Shown here in pieces: positions 14,716 through 24,868 of a stretch of 64,000 nucleotides of DNA. A program made the position numbers and the translations under genes. Under the pieces are notes generated by a model. That model did not search any database, had not been told where the DNA came from, and was given only the letters and a program-made list of their open reading frames with translations. This DNA comes from an uncultured Tenacibaculum sp. (GTDB lineage Bacteria > Bacteroidota > Bacteroidia > Flavobacteriales > Flavobacteriaceae). Location of the stretch: assembly GCA_947497895.1 (NCBI GenBank), contig CANMIL010000003.1:496001-560000 (forward strand), read 5' to 3'. Position 1 is the stretch's first letter, and every line of letters begins with the position of its first letter.

Positions 14716-17532
14716 ATGGTAAAAAGACAATTAACACTAATTGTTTTTACTTTGCTGGCAGTAACTTCTATTGCCCAAGTAAAAATAAGCGGGACTGTTT
14801 ATGACGAGTATTTAGAGCCTTTTTATGGTGCAAAGATCACTCAAGAAAACAATTTTGCTTCATCAAACACCTCAGGAGAGTTTACAATTAAATTGCTAGG
14901 AAAGCTTCCTGCAACCATAACTGTATCTGCATTTGGATATAGAACGGAAATTGTAGAAATAACTTCTGCTGATCAAGAAATCAATGTAATTTTAAAAGAG
15001 AATCTTCTTTTAGATCAAGTTGTAATTTCTGCCTCACGTGTTCCTGAAAGAATCATTGAATCGCCAGTAACAGTTGAGCGTTTAGGATTAAGTGAAATTA
15101 GAAGAAACACGTCAAACTCCTTTTACGATGGATTAACAAACCTAAAAGGGATTAATTCAAACGAAACTAGTTATGGTTTTAAATCGATTAACACGCGTGG
15201 TTTTGCTGATTTTAGTAATTCTCGTTTTGTTCAGTTAGTAGACGGAATGGATACTGCCGCTCCTGCCCTAAATTTTAGTGCTGGAAACTTATCGGGAGTT
15301 TCTGACTTAGATATTCAGAGTGTGGAAATATTACCTGGAGCATCTTCAGCCTTATATGGAGCCAATGCTTATAATGGTATTATGATTTTAAACACAAAAA
15401 ACCCATTTGATTTTACTGGAATTAGTGCAATATTTAAAGCTGGAGCTACGCAACAAGAAGCTGGAGGACTAAATGCTTTCCACGATGTTTCTTTAAGAAT
15501 GGCATATCGTTTCAGCGATGCTTTTGCTGCTAAGGTAAATGTTTCTTACTTCGACGCAGAGGAATGGCATGCTACTGACTTCCGAAATAGAGAAGTTGAT
15601 ACCAACGAACTAATTGAAGGAGATATAAACTCAACTGTAAACTATGATGGAGTAAACACTTACGGTGATGAGTTATTCTATGATTTATCTCTTAACAATT
15701 CACTTTTACCTCCAACGAATCAAATTCCTGTAGGGACATTATTAAGAAGAACTGGATATACTGAAAGAGAGCTTATTGACACCTACAGATCGAACAACTT
15801 AAAGTTTTCAGGATCTTTACATTACAGACCATACAAAGACGACAGGTTAGAAATACAATTAACCTCTAGAATGGCTATGGGAGATAATACTTTCCAAGGA
15901 ACTAGTAGATTCTTACAACGTGATTATTATATTGGACAGTCTAAATTGGAAGTAAAAGGAAGAAATTTCTACATTAGAGGATACTATACCAGAAACGATG
16001 CCGGAAACAGTTATGATTTAACTCGTTCGGGAGTAGCATTAAACGAAGCTTACAGTCCTTTCAGAACTTGGGTTGGAGACTTCTTCAATACGCGTTATGG
16101 TCAAGGATTTAGCATTCAAGAAGCAAGAGCTTATGCCGACCGAAACAGGCTTCAACCTGGTACAGAGGCTTTCAATACTGCATTAAACACAATTAAAACT
16201 ACTCGAATTACAGATGGTGGTAGTGCTATCTATGATAGAAGTGCTTATACTCATGTAGATGGAAATTATAACTTTAAAAGCCTTCTAAATGACTGGGCTG
16301 ACGTACAAGTAGGTGGATCATATCGTAAATATTCACCAGATTCACAGGGTACTATTTTTAATGACAGAAACGAACCTATTAGAGTAGAAGAATACGGTGT
16401 GTATTCTCAAATCCAAAAGAAATTCTTTGATGATCGTTTAAAACTAACTGGATCCGTACGTTACGATAAATCTCAAAACTTTAATGGAAATTTCTCTCCA
16501 CGTTTCGCTGTAAACTATGCTTTAGGAGAAAGTAAAACCCATATTTTAAGAGCTTCATATCAAACAGGTTTCCGTAACCCAACAATTCAAGAACAATATT
16601 TATTCTTAAATACTGGTGTTAAAACGAACGTTGGTTCTACTAGAGACAACTTAAGAAGAATTTTCTATGACTACGGAAATGGTTTTGAGGTTTCGGGTGA
16701 CGACATTATCAACAACTCGTTATTAACTAGATCTGTATACGATGCCAATTTTGGACAGCCATATGTAAAATCTGATTATAGTGAAATTCAGCCAGAAGTT
16801 GTGCAAACAATTGAAGCTGGTTACCGTGGTTTAATTCGTTTAAATAATAACAACAACCTTGATTTAGACATTAATGGATTTGTAAGTAGACATACTGACT
16901 TCGTTTTTGCACAAGACGTTGTTGTTCCAATGCTCGGAGAAATCTACCCAAATGGAAATCAAGCTTTAAGTGATGCTGAGGCAGTTCAAGCACAGAATCA
17001 GGGTGCACTTGTTTTAAATAACGTTGTTGTTTTAAGTCCAAATGCAAACTATTCATTCACACAAGGATTTGTTCAAGAGTTCTTCTTAACGACAAATGCT
17101 AACTCAATTGTACACTCATATGGTATTGGAGTAGGATTACATACTAAGTTATTTAAGAACTATGACTTTGGTTTAAATTATAACTACATGGACTTTACAT
17201 TTGATGACGAGGATTACGGATCTTTCGAGCCTAACTTTAATTCTCCTAAGCATACAATTAAAGCCCAATTCGGAAACGAGAATTTATTCAAGAATTTCGG
17301 GTTTAACGTAAGTGCTAGATGGCAAGATGATTTCAGATGGGTTTCTCCATTTGTAAGAGGAAATGTTGATGCTAGAACTGTAATTGACGCTCAAGTAAAT
17401 TACCGTATCCCATCGTTTAAATCGAAATTTAAGATTGGTGGTACAAACTTATTCGGAAAAGAATACTTTGTAGCTCCTGGAACAGGTCAAATAGGACAAT
17501 TATACTATATATCTTGGACTATTAACAACTAA
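14716..17532 (+). CDS. TonB-dependent outer-membrane receptor with carboxypeptidase-like N-terminal domain
   Basis: The 938-residue protein starts with a signal peptide (cut after SIAQ). A CarboxypepD_reg-like domain (KISGTVYDEYLEPFYGAKIT, residues 23-100) follows, then a plug domain beginning near ESPVTVERL and including LPGASSALYGANAYNGIM, then a 22-strand-type beta barrel. The chain ends LYYISWTINN, an outer-membrane C-terminus with aromatic and hydrophobic residues. It is closely similar along its length to the receptor at 47787-50498, so the two are paralogues. No SusD partner is adjacent; instead two TonB-like genes precede it. The ligand is unknown. Confidence 0.93.
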   Translation: MVKRQLTLIVFTLLAVTSIAQVKISGTVYDEYLEPFYGAKITQENNFASSNTSGEFTIKLLGKLPATITVSAFGYRTEIVEITSADQEINVILKENLLLDQVVISASRVPERIIESPVTVERLGLSEIRRNTSNSFYDGLTNLKGINSNETSYGFKSINTRGFADFSNSRFVQLVDGMDTAAPALNFSAGNLSGVSDLDIQSVEILPGASSALYGANAYNGIMILNTKNPFDFTGISAIFKAGATQQEAGGLNAFHDVSLRMAYRFSDAFAAKVNVSYFDAEEWHATDFRNREVDTNELIEGDINSTVNYDGVNTYGDELFYDLSLNNSLLPPTNQIPVGTLLRRTGYTERELIDTYRSNNLKFSGSLHYRPYKDDRLEIQLTSRMAMGDNTFQGTSRFLQRDYYIGQSKLEVKGRNFYIRGYYTRNDAGNSYDLTRSGVALNEAYSPFRTWVGDFFNTRYGQGFSIQEARAYADRNRLQPGTEAFNTALNTIKTTRITDGGSAIYDRSAYTHVDGNYNFKSLLNDWADVQVGGSYRKYSPDSQGTIFNDRNEPIRVEEYGVYSQIQKKFFDDRLKLTGSVRYDKSQNFNGNFSPRFAVNYALGESKTHILRASYQTGFRNPTIQEQYLFLNTGVKTNVGSTRDNLRRIFYDYGNGFEVSGDDIINNSLLTRSVYDANFGQPYVKSDYSEIQPEVVQTIEAGYRGLIRLNNNNNLDLDINGFVSRHTDFVFAQDVVVPMLGEIYPNGNQALSDAEAVQAQNQGALVLNNVVVLSPNANYSFTQGFVQEFFLTTNANSIVHSYGIGVGLHTKLFKNYDFGLNYNYMDFTFDDEDYGSFEPNFNSPKHTIKAQFGNENLFKNFGFNVSARWQDDFRWVSPFVRGNVDARTVIDAQVNYRIPSFKSKFKIGGTNLFGKEYFVAPGTGQIGQLYYISWTINN

Positions 17533-17560
17533 GATTACATAGTCTTATTCATATACAAAG

Positions 17561-17592
17561 AAAGCCGTAAACATCAGTTTACGGCTTTTTTA
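17561..17592 (+). terminator. Intrinsic terminator after the TonB-dependent receptor
   Basis: The 12-bp stem AAAGCCGTAAAC/GTTTACGGCTTT has a 4-nt loop and a T-run. It is symmetrical enough to work also for the convergent gene ending at 17611. Confidence 0.9.
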
Positions 17593-17610
17593 CATAATAT
17601 AAATGTATAA

Positions 17611-18054
17611 CTAACCAATCATACTGTTTTTAAGCTCTATTAAAACGTTTTTAGCATCAGCTTTATTTGTTGATAAAATTGACTTGGAATTAACGATTAG
17701 AAATTTTTCATGAGTAGCATCTTCGTTTTCCATTTTAACTGAGGTATAAACAGTATTTTTTATTCTTATTGACTTCGGCTCTCCAATTTTGTCAAAAGCA
17801 TAATTTTTAACCGGGCGAAACAACTTTTTCATTACCAAAACACCATTTTCTACTTTGGCAGAACAAGTAAATCGGAAAAGGTAAACTTGTAATGCTATCA
17901 TTGCCAAAAGAAAGACTCCTACGAATAATATTAAACCTATGGATCCATTTTGAACAACTCTATTATACGCCGCAGGAATCATTGCTACTGTAACTATTGC
18001 ACTTAAAAAAAGGCCTAGAAACGTTAGGTTTGATGATAATTTTCTTGTTTTCAT
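17611..18054 (-). CDS. Small membrane protein with PH-like C-terminal domain, function unknown
   Basis: From the ATG at 18054 the product has 147 residues; an alternative upstream ATG at 18105 adds 17 residues rich in basic and hydrophobic residues and looks less natural. Two transmembrane segments (about residues 10-30 and 38-58 of the short form) are followed by a beta-rich cytoplasmic part (ENGVLVMKKLFRPVKNYAFDKI...). This arrangement resembles bacterial PH or YcxB-like membrane proteins. No catalytic motif is seen. A box resembling TAnTTTG lies at about 18124-18133 on this strand and is compatible with either start. Confidence 0.6.
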   Translation of the reverse strand: MKTRKLSSNLTFLGLFLSAIVTVAMIPAAYNRVVQNGSIGLILFVGVFLLAMIALQVYLFRFTCSAKVENGVLVMKKLFRPVKNYAFDKIGEPKSIRIKNTVYTSVKMENEDATHEKFLIVNSKSILSTNKADAKNVLIELKNSMIG

Positions 18055-18173
18055 ACGAGGGTAAATTTTAATTATTAAGTTTTTTCTTATCATAAAACTC
18101 AACAAATTATATAGAGATTCCGAAACAAACTATTATCTGTTAACATCTATCTATTAATTGATTTAAAAAGAAA

Positions 18174-18203
18174 AAGCCTCATGACTATTCAATCATGAGG
18201 CTT
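18174..18203 (-). terminator. Intrinsic terminator of aspS
   Basis: The 11-bp stem AAGCCTCATGA/TCATGAGGCTT has an 8-nt loop. It is followed on the minus strand by T-rich sequence, 30 bp after the aspS stop. Confidence 0.88.
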
Positions 18204-18232
18204 CTTTATAATTTATTGTTGAATAATTATCT

Positions 18233-19987
18233 CTATTCTTTTACATCAAGCTTTATACTTAACTCTTGTAACTGCTCATTATCAATAGTCGCAGGAGCAT
18301 CAATCATTACATCTCTTCCTGAATTATTCTTTGGGAAAGCTATAAAATCTCTAATCGTTTCTTGACCTCCTAAAATGGCTACCAAACGATCAAGTCCAAA
18401 AGCCAATCCTCCATGAGGTGGAGCTCCGTATTCAAAGGCGTCCATTAAGAACCCAAACTGCGCTTTAGCTTCTTCTGGGGTAAACCCTAAGTGTTTGAAC
18501 ATAATAGCCTGTGTTTCCTTATCATGAATTCTGATAGATCCACCACCGATTTCGTTTCCATTCAATACCAAATCATATGCATTTGCTTTTACAGCTCCTG
18601 GATCGGTATCTAATAATTCTAATTGCCCTGGTTTTGGCGAAGTAAATGGATGGTGCATTGCGTGATAATGACCTGTTTCTTCATCAAGCTCTAATAATGG
18701 GAAATCAATTACCCATAATGGAGCAAACTCATCTGCTTTTCTTAAGCCTAAACGTTCAGCCATTTCCATACGTAAAGCACTTAATTGTGCTCTTACTTTC
18801 GAGGTATTTCCTGAAAGCACACAAATTAAATCTCCAGCTTTCGCTCCTGTTGCCTTCGCCCAATTCACTAAATCATCTTGATCATAGAATTTATCTACTG
18901 ATGACTTAAAGCTTCCGTCTTCATTACATTTCACATATACCATTCCTAAAGCACCAACTTGTGGACGCTTTACCCAATCAATTAATTTATCAATTTCTTT
19001 ACGAGTATAAGAAGCACCTCCTGGCACAGCAATACCCACAACCAATTCAGCATCATTAAAAACTTTGAATTCTTTATGTTGTGCTACTTCATTTAACTCA
19101 CCAAACTCCATCCCAAAACGAATATCTGGCTTATCATTTCCGTACTTACGCATGGCTTCATCGAAAGTTATTCTTGGGAACTTAGCCACCTCAACACCAT
19201 TAATTTCTTTTAATAAGTGACGTGTCATTCCTTCAAAAATCTCTAAGATATCTTCTTGCTCAACAAACGCCATTTCACAGTCTATTTGTGTAAACTCTGG
19301 TTGACGGTCGGCACGTAAATCTTCATCTCTAAAACACTTTACAATCTGGAAATACTTATCCATACCTCCTACCATAAGCAATTGCTTAAAAGTTTGAGGA
19401 GATTGTGGTAATGCATAAAACTGACCAGCATTCATTCTTGAAGGAACTAAGAAGTCTCTCGCGCCCTCCGGAGTAGATTTTATTAAATATGGAGTTTCGA
19501 CATCAATAAATCCTTTATCTGAAAGATACTTACGAACTTCCATTGATACTTTATGACGGAAAATTAGGCTTTCTTTCACTGGATTACGACGAATATCTAA
19601 GTAACGATACTTCATACGTAAATCTTCACCACCATCCGTTTCATCTTCAATAGTAAACGGAGGAAGTTTAGCATCATTCAACACAGTTAACTCCGATACC
19701 AATACCTCAACATCACCTGTAGGAATGTTTTCGTTTTTCGATGCTCTTTCAATCACAGAACCTTTTACCTGAACTACGAATTCACGCCCCAAAGTTTTTG
19801 CTTTTTCCATTAACTCTTTCGGAGTACGCTCTTCATCAAAAATTAACTGAGTAATTCCATAGCGATCACGTAAATCCACCCAAATCATAAATCCTTTATC
19901 ACGTGACTTTTGTACCCATCCTGCTAGGGTAACTTCGGTATTAATATGCGATGCTCTTAACTCACCACAAGTATGCGTTCTGTACAT
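18233..19987 (-). CDS. aspS: Aspartate--tRNA ligase
   Basis: AspRS charges tRNA-Asp. The 584-residue bacterial-type enzyme has the N-terminal OB anticodon domain ([21 protein letters not shown]), class II motif 2 ([18 protein letters not shown]), the bacterial GAD insertion domain, and motif 3 ([13 protein letters not shown]). The open frame extends to 20020, but a perfect -7 box (TAAATTTG, minus strand, 20008-20015) lies inside that extension. The first upstream ATG would therefore not be transcribed. [11 protein letters not shown] at 19987 is the canonical family N-terminus. It is a single-gene unit with a strong terminator. Confidence 0.97.
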   Translation of the reverse strand: MYRTHTCGELRASHINTEVTLAGWVQKSRDKGFMIWVDLRDRYGITQLIFDEERTPKELMEKAKTLGREFVVQVKGSVIERASKNENIPTGDVEVLVSELTVLNDAKLPPFTIEDETDGGEDLRMKYRYLDIRRNPVKESLIFRHKVSMEVRKYLSDKGFIDVETPYLIKSTPEGARDFLVPSRMNAGQFYALPQSPQTFKQLLMVGGMDKYFQIVKCFRDEDLRADRQPEFTQIDCEMAFVEQEDILEIFEGMTRHLLKEINGVEVAKFPRITFDEAMRKYGNDKPDIRFGMEFGELNEVAQHKEFKVFNDAELVVGIAVPGGASYTRKEIDKLIDWVKRPQVGALGMVYVKCNEDGSFKSSVDKFYDQDDLVNWAKATGAKAGDLICVLSGNTSKVRAQLSALRMEMAERLGLRKADEFAPLWVIDFPLLELDEETGHYHAMHHPFTSPKPGQLELLDTDPGAVKANAYDLVLNGNEIGGGSIRIHDKETQAIMFKHLGFTPEEAKAQFGFLMDAFEYGAPPHGGLAFGLDRLVAILGGQETIRDFIAFPKNNSGRDVMIDAPATIDNEQLQELSIKLDVKE

Positions 19988-20007
19988 TTCTTGAATTTTT
20001 AGCTGCG

Positions 20008-20015
20008 CAAATTTA
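20008..20015 (-). promoter_or_regulatory. Bacteroidota -7 box (TAAATTTG) for aspS; fixes the start codon
   Basis: The exact TAnnTTTG match on the minus strand lies 20 bp before the ATG at 19987, and downstream of the longest-ORF start at 20020. The longer start is therefore unlikely. Confidence 0.7.
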
Positions 20016-20146
20016 ACCATAAATGTCAGTATGCAAAAAAATTAGAGTAAGTTCGTTTTTTAAATTCAACATTCTTTATATTATTGACTGTAAAATGAGT
20101 TTTGTAGAGGCAATTATTGCATCTTAAAAGGAGTTAATTATTTACT

Positions 20147-20854
20147 ATGAAAGAAAAACAACATTATATACCATTACTACTCACCCTATTCATATTTCTA
20201 CTTTTACAGTTACCTGGTTTAACTTTTATTCAATACCCTTTTAGATTGTTAGGAACTTGGTTTCATGAAATGGGGCATGGTGTTACCGCTTTGCTTTTAG
20301 GTGGTAAATTCAGGCACTTAGAAATTTATGAAAATGGAGGAGGTGTTGCTTATTCAAGTGTATCTAATTCCTATTTACCATACAATATAGCAAGAGCACT
20401 TACCGCTGCTGGAGGACTTATAGGATCGACCATTGCTGGATCAATATGTATTGTTGCTGCCAAAAAACCTAAAACTACCACCTATGCACTTGGAAGTTTA
20501 CTTTTTGTAATTATCCTTTCATTGATTCTATATATTCGATCTTTTTGGGGCATCCTAATTCTATCAGCTTTTGCTTTAGGACTTGTTATTATTTTTAAAT
20601 TGAAAAATGCGAGTCTTCAAAAATCTACCCTCTTATTTTTAGGACTTCAAGCAGTTCTCAGTAGCTATTATGAACTAGGCTATCTTTTTACAAAGCAATT
20701 TGAACGTTTTGGAAAGATTAATTACTCCGATACGGAAACCATTGCTCAAAACACCTTCGGAACCTATTGGTTTTGGGGAATAATTATTAGTATTATCAAT
20801 CTTTATATTATTACTAAGGCAATTGTTAGCTACTTTGAAAAGCCTAGTTCTTAA
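20147..20854 (+). CDS. Putative M50-type membrane metalloprotease
   Basis: The 235-residue integral membrane protein has the zinc motif HEMGH at about residues 40-44 in the context GTWFHEMGHGVTALLLGG, matching the HExxH of M50B-like peptidases. About six hydrophobic segments surround it. The second metal ligand (NxxPxxxxDG in site-2 proteases) is not evident, so it belongs to the smaller M50B-like branch whose substrates are unknown. It is followed 84 bp later by the HopJ-family gene on the same strand. Confidence 0.75.
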   Translation: MKEKQHYIPLLLTLFIFLLLQLPGLTFIQYPFRLLGTWFHEMGHGVTALLLGGKFRHLEIYENGGGVAYSSVSNSYLPYNIARALTAAGGLIGSTIAGSICIVAAKKPKTTTYALGSLLFVIILSLILYIRSFWGILILSAFALGLVIIFKLKNASLQKSTLLFLGLQAVLSSYYELGYLFTKQFERFGKINYSDTETIAQNTFGTYWFWGIIISIINLYIITKAIVSYFEKPSS

Positions 20855-20938
20855 CGAAAAAAACAAGTCTGTTAAAAATTCAAAATAATTGGTTATGACA
20901 GATCCTTCCTCGTTTATTTGCTATTCAAAATAAACACA

Positions 20939-21286
20939 ATGACATTAGAAGATTTTAAAGCCAAATTAAATAACAATCCTGAACAGATTGAGTTTTCAGA
21001 AACAATAGCAACGATTGATGCTAGTTATGACTTTACTCCTACAGCTTTCAAAAACGGAGAAACGAGCAACAATGCCAATGAAAACAACGGATCTTGCAAA
21101 GTATTTGCATTCGCATTAGATCAAAAGTTTACTCAAGAAGAGGCATTAGCATCATTCGGGCAATTCTATTTCAAAGATGTTTTAGAAAATCCTGAAGGAA
21201 ATGATCATCAGAACATCCGAAACTTTATCAAATTTGGATTTGATGGATTAGTCTTTGAAGGCACTGCACTTACTCAAAAAAAATAA
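20939..21286 (+). CDS. HopJ type III effector family protein
   Basis: The 115-residue protein fits the HopJ family (PF08888) over its whole length. It begins MTLEDFKAKLNNNPEQIEF and contains IDASYDFTPTAFKNG and a central SCKVFAFA block. Despite the family name it is widespread in bacteria without type III secretion, so effector function should not be assumed. The open frame begins at a TTG at 20918, which sits in a TATTTG promoter-like element; the ATG at 20939 matches the family start. No export signal is visible. Confidence 0.85.
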   Translation: MTLEDFKAKLNNNPEQIEFSETIATIDASYDFTPTAFKNGETSNNANENNGSCKVFAFALDQKFTQEEALASFGQFYFKDVLENPEGNDHQNIRNFIKFGFDGLVFEGTALTQKK

Positions 21287-21300
21287 CCATAAATAAGCCG

Positions 21301-22671
21301 TTAATTATTAAAGGCTCCTGCTTTGAGTCTAGCAAAATAATCTTTAGCGGCTTTTTTAACTTTTGGTGCCAAAATTAACGTCGAAAGTACGGTTGGTATC
21401 GCCATTAATGCATACGCACTATCAATTACATTAATCACAAACTCCAATTTAATAATCGAAGCAATTACGATAGTGACAATGTAGATGTAGTTATAATACT
21501 TCCCAACTTTAATTCCGAATAAGTAACTTAAACAGCTATACCCATAAAATGAATAGGTAAATAAAGTAGAAAAGGCAAAAATCAACACGCAAATTGTGAT
21601 GATAATGCTCCCTAAATTGGCAGGTAGCACACTATCAAAGGCCACTAAAGTTAGTGAGATACCATTTCCTTCAAACCCTTGCCAGATTCCTGAAGCTAAA
21701 ATAGCCAAAGCGGTTAAAGTACATACCAATAACGTATCAATCGCAGGACCTAACATTGCTACCAAACCTTCTCGAATTGGTTCATTGGTTTTGGCAGTTC
21801 CATGCATCATTGGAGCTGTTCCTAAACCAGCTTCGTTTGAAAAGGCCGCTCTTCTAACACCAGTTATAATTAATGTTCCTAAAGCTCCTCCCACAACAGC
21901 CTGACCAGAAAATGCATCTGTAAAAATTAAAGAGAAAATTGAAGGAACTTCTCCAATTTTCAATATTAAAATCGTTAAAACGGTAATCAAATAAACGACT
22001 ACCATAATAGGCACCAACTTCCCTGCAACCTTTCCAATTCTTTTTATTCCTCCAAAAATTACCATCGCTGTGATAATGGCAATACTAATTCCTAAAAGTA
22101 ATTTTGCAGTATCAATGTTTGCTTCTCTTACTTCGAAAACATCTACCAACGTTTGAGTTAATTGATTCGCTTGAAAGGCAGGTAAGGTTCCGAATAATCC
22201 TGCAAAAGCAAAAAAGACAGCTAATGGTTTCCATTGCTTTCCTAAACCTTCAGTAATTACATACATCGGACCTCCTTTCGTATTACCTTCTGCATCTTTA
22301 CCTCTATACATTACAGATAAACTACAAGTGAAAAACTTGGTAGCCATTCCTACAAATGCACTTACCCACATCCAAAAAATAGCACCAGGGCCTCCAGTTG
22401 CAATCGCAATAGCGACTCCACTAATATTTCCCATTCCTACCGTTGCAGCAATAGCAGAAGATAAAGCCTCATAATGCGATAAATCCCCGGGAGAATCGTG
22501 CTTATCGTACTTACCTGTTAAAACTCCTATGGCATGTCTCATATATCTGAAAGGAACCAGACCTGAGTATATAAAAAGGAATAGCCCTCCTCCAATTAGA
22601 AGAATTAATAATGGAATTCCCCATACCCATTGAGAAAATTCAGAGACAACACTTTGTAATGATAAGTACAT
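21301..22671 (-). CDS. Sodium:alanine/glycine symporter (AGCS family)
   Basis: The 456-residue membrane protein has about ten transmembrane segments. AGCS signature blocks are the GMGNISGVAIAIATGGPGAIFWMW region and AAFSNEAGLGTAPMMHG. It would import alanine or glycine with Na+, which fits a marine bacterium. The open frame reaches back to 22806, but that would start inside the terminator hairpin of the upstream gene. A TAATTTCG box lies at about 22687-22694 on this strand, so the ATG at 22671 (MYLSLQSVVSEFSQWVWG) is chosen. Confidence 0.92.
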   Translation of the reverse strand: MYLSLQSVVSEFSQWVWGIPLLILLIGGGLFLFIYSGLVPFRYMRHAIGVLTGKYDKHDSPGDLSHYEALSSAIAATVGMGNISGVAIAIATGGPGAIFWMWVSAFVGMATKFFTCSLSVMYRGKDAEGNTKGGPMYVITEGLGKQWKPLAVFFAFAGLFGTLPAFQANQLTQTLVDVFEVREANIDTAKLLLGISIAIITAMVIFGGIKRIGKVAGKLVPIMVVVYLITVLTILILKIGEVPSIFSLIFTDAFSGQAVVGGALGTLIITGVRRAAFSNEAGLGTAPMMHGTAKTNEPIREGLVAMLGPAIDTLLVCTLTALAILASGIWQGFEGNGISLTLVAFDSVLPANLGSIIITICVLIFAFSTLFTYSFYGYSCLSYLFGIKVGKYYNYIYIVTIVIASIIKLEFVINVIDSAYALMAIPTVLSTLILAPKVKKAAKDYFARLKAGAFNN

Positions 22672-22783
22672 ACTGCTTTTATTTTGTGCGAAATTAAGGA
22701 ATCCTGAGAAACTGGACTTATGATGTAGTTCAAATGCTGTATTGGATATCTCTAGATTTCTAAAAAAACTCCACCGTAAAAAC

Positions 22784-22814
22784 AAAAAGAATGACGAAAT
22801 CGCCATTCTTTTTT
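22784..22814 (-). terminator. Intrinsic terminator of the aminopeptidase P gene
   Basis: AAAAAGAATG and CATTCTTTTTT form a stem with a mismatched inner CG pair around AAAT. T-runs are present on both strands. It lies about 33 bp after the pepP stop and upstream of the symporter start. Confidence 0.8.
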
Positions 22815-22846
22815 ATAATAATTCTTTGATCCTTTAATTAGAAAAA

Positions 22847-24136
22847 TTAATTCATCAAATCTTCAATTTCGTCGGCATCAATTGGAATGTTTCGCATTAA
22901 GTTAAATGGATCTCCATTTTCTTGAACAACCACATCATCTTCTAAACGGATTCCAAATCCTTCATCTGGTAAATAAATTCCTGGCTCCACAGTAAATACC
23001 ATATTTGCTTGCATAGGCTCATGCAATAAACCATAATCATGTGTATCAAGTCCGATATGATGTGAAGTTCCATGCATGAAATATTTTTTATAAGCTGGCC
23101 AATTAGGATCTTCATTTTGAATATCAGCTTTATCCAACAATCCTAAACCTAATAATTCTGAAGTCATAATTTTACCCACCTCAACATGGTAATCGGCCCA
23201 AATAGTTCCTGGCACTAACATTTTGGTAGCTTCATTCTTCACTTTGTTTACAGCATTATATACCGCTTTTTGTCTATCTGTAAACTTTCCAGAAACAGGA
23301 ATTGTTCTTGTCATGTCTGCCGAATAATTTGCGTACTCCGCACCAACGTCCATCAAGATTAAATCTCCTGCATTACATTGTTGATTATTTTCAATATAGT
23401 GTAATACATTCGCATTGTTTCCTGAAGCAATTATTGGAGTATAAGCAAACTTCTTTGACCTATTTCTTAAAAACTCATGGATGTATTCTGCTTCAATTTC
23501 AAATTCCCAAACACCCGGCTGAACAAAATCCAACACACGTCTGAACCCCTTTTCAGTAATATCACACGCTTTTTGCATTAAATCAAGTTCAATAGTGTCT
23601 TTTACTGAACGTAATCTCTGTAAAATAGGATTACTTTTAGCTACTGAATGTGCCGGGTATTTGTTTCGCAACCATTTTGAAAAACGATCTTCTCTAGTTT
23701 CAGTTTCAACGTTTGCTCTGTAGTGTTCATTGGTATTAATATATATCGTATTCGCGTAACTCATTAACTCAAACAATACTTTCTCTAAGTCTTGTAACCA
23801 AAAAACAGTTTTTATTCCGCTAACCTCAAAAGCCCTTTCTTTCGTTAACTTCTCACCTTCCCAAACAGCAATATGCTCATTTGTTTCTCTTAAAAATAGA
23901 ATTTCTCTGTATTGCGGTTTTGGGCAATCTGGAAATAGTACTAAAATACTCTCCTCTTGATCAACACCACTTAAATAAAAAATATCTCTATGTTGTTCAA
24001 ACGGTAAAGTAGTATCGGCACTAACTGGATAAATATCGTTTGAATTAAAAACCGCCAAACTGTTTTCTGACATTTGGGCCATAAAGTTTTTACGATTCTT
24101 TATAAATAGATTGCTATTAATAGGTTGGTATTTCAT
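22847..24136 (-). CDS. pepP: Xaa-Pro aminopeptidase (aminopeptidase P, M24B)
   Basis: The enzyme removes N-terminal residues preceding proline. The 429-residue chain has the aminopeptidase P N-terminal domain (residues 1-150) and the pita-bread catalytic domain with its dinuclear metal ligands. These are the Asp pair in LILMDVGAEYANYSADMTRT, the His in GTSHHIGLDTHD, the Glu in VEPGIYLPDEGFG and the Glu in RLEDDVVV. No signal peptide, so cytoplasmic. It is a single-gene unit between the Crp-type regulator and the symporter, all on the minus strand, ending in its own terminator. Confidence 0.96.
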   Translation of the reverse strand: MKYQPINSNLFIKNRKNFMAQMSENSLAVFNSNDIYPVSADTTLPFEQHRDIFYLSGVDQEESILVLFPDCPKPQYREILFLRETNEHIAVWEGEKLTKERAFEVSGIKTVFWLQDLEKVLFELMSYANTIYINTNEHYRANVETETREDRFSKWLRNKYPAHSVAKSNPILQRLRSVKDTIELDLMQKACDITEKGFRRVLDFVQPGVWEFEIEAEYIHEFLRNRSKKFAYTPIIASGNNANVLHYIENNQQCNAGDLILMDVGAEYANYSADMTRTIPVSGKFTDRQKAVYNAVNKVKNEATKMLVPGTIWADYHVEVGKIMTSELLGLGLLDKADIQNEDPNWPAYKKYFMHGTSHHIGLDTHDYGLLHEPMQANMVFTVEPGIYLPDEGFGIRLEDDVVVQENGDPFNLMRNIPIDADEIEDLMN

Positions 24137-24247
24137 TTCTTTATTTTTTTAATGTTTTGTGCCATTTTCAATTTAAAAAAATGGTATTAGGAATATCTTG
24201 CCTCAAAATTAATTAAAATCGCAATGAGTATTTGCAGCCAAATGGCA

Positions 24248-24829
24248 CTATTTTACATTCTTTCGAATTCTGCTCATGTGTCTCTTTGAAATTCCTAAGA
24301 AAGAAGACAAATAATGAAGTGGAACTTCGTTTAAAAGATTAGGTTCGTTAATGAGTAGTTTCTTGTACCTATCTTCAGGCTGAAGTGTCAATAAATCAAG
24401 ACGATAATCATCAATTAAAAAAATTTGGTTTTCAATAAGGCTATAGTAAAACTGCCTAAAAGCAATATTATTTTTCATAAGCTCGTTGAATCTATCTATT
24501 TCTATAATCCTCAAGTGGCATTCACTTAAAGCCTTTATACTTTTTGATGAAGGAATTTGTTTTAAGAAGCTTTTTAAAGAGGTGGTACAACTATTCTTTA
24601 GGGCTAAATAGGTTGTTTTATCTTCATCATTCACGGTAATTGAATGTTGTAAAATACCACTTTCTACAAAACAGAAATATTCACAAACCTCACCAGTTTC
24701 AACGAACATTTTATTTTTTGGAAGCTTGTAAGATGTGAAAGCCTTTAAAACCTCATCAATATGAACATTCAAAGTACTATCATTGATTACTTCTAAAAGG
24801 TAATTTTGAAAATTTGTAGTATCCTTCAT
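24248..24829 (-). CDS. Crp/Fnr-family transcriptional regulator
   Basis: The 193-residue protein has an N-terminal cyclic-nucleotide-binding-like beta barrel (FVETGEVCEYFCFVESGILQHS, residues 39-60) and a short C-terminal helix-turn-helix (VPLHYLSSFLGISKRHMSRIRKN). This is the architecture of the many Bacteroidota Crp/Fnr regulators whose ligand is unknown. The phosphate-binding RxxS/T residues for cAMP are not visible and there is no FNR cysteine set. Targets cannot be inferred from neighbours. Confidence 0.88.
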   Translation of the reverse strand: MKDTTNFQNYLLEVINDSTLNVHIDEVLKAFTSYKLPKNKMFVETGEVCEYFCFVESGILQHSITVNDEDKTTYLALKNSCTTSLKSFLKQIPSSKSIKALSECHLRIIEIDRFNELMKNNIAFRQFYYSLIENQIFLIDDYRLDLLTLQPEDRYKKLLINEPNLLNEVPLHYLSSFLGISKRHMSRIRKNVK

Positions 24830-24868
24830 TACTATTCACGACTTTTAGCAATAAATGTATAAAAAAAG

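Noticed and set aside
20939..21286. Type III secretion effector
   Set aside because: The HopJ family name does not imply secretion; no type III system genes are in the window.
22672..22806. 45-residue N-terminal extension of the AGCS symporter
   Set aside because: It starts inside the upstream gene's terminator hairpin and lies before the likely promoter box.
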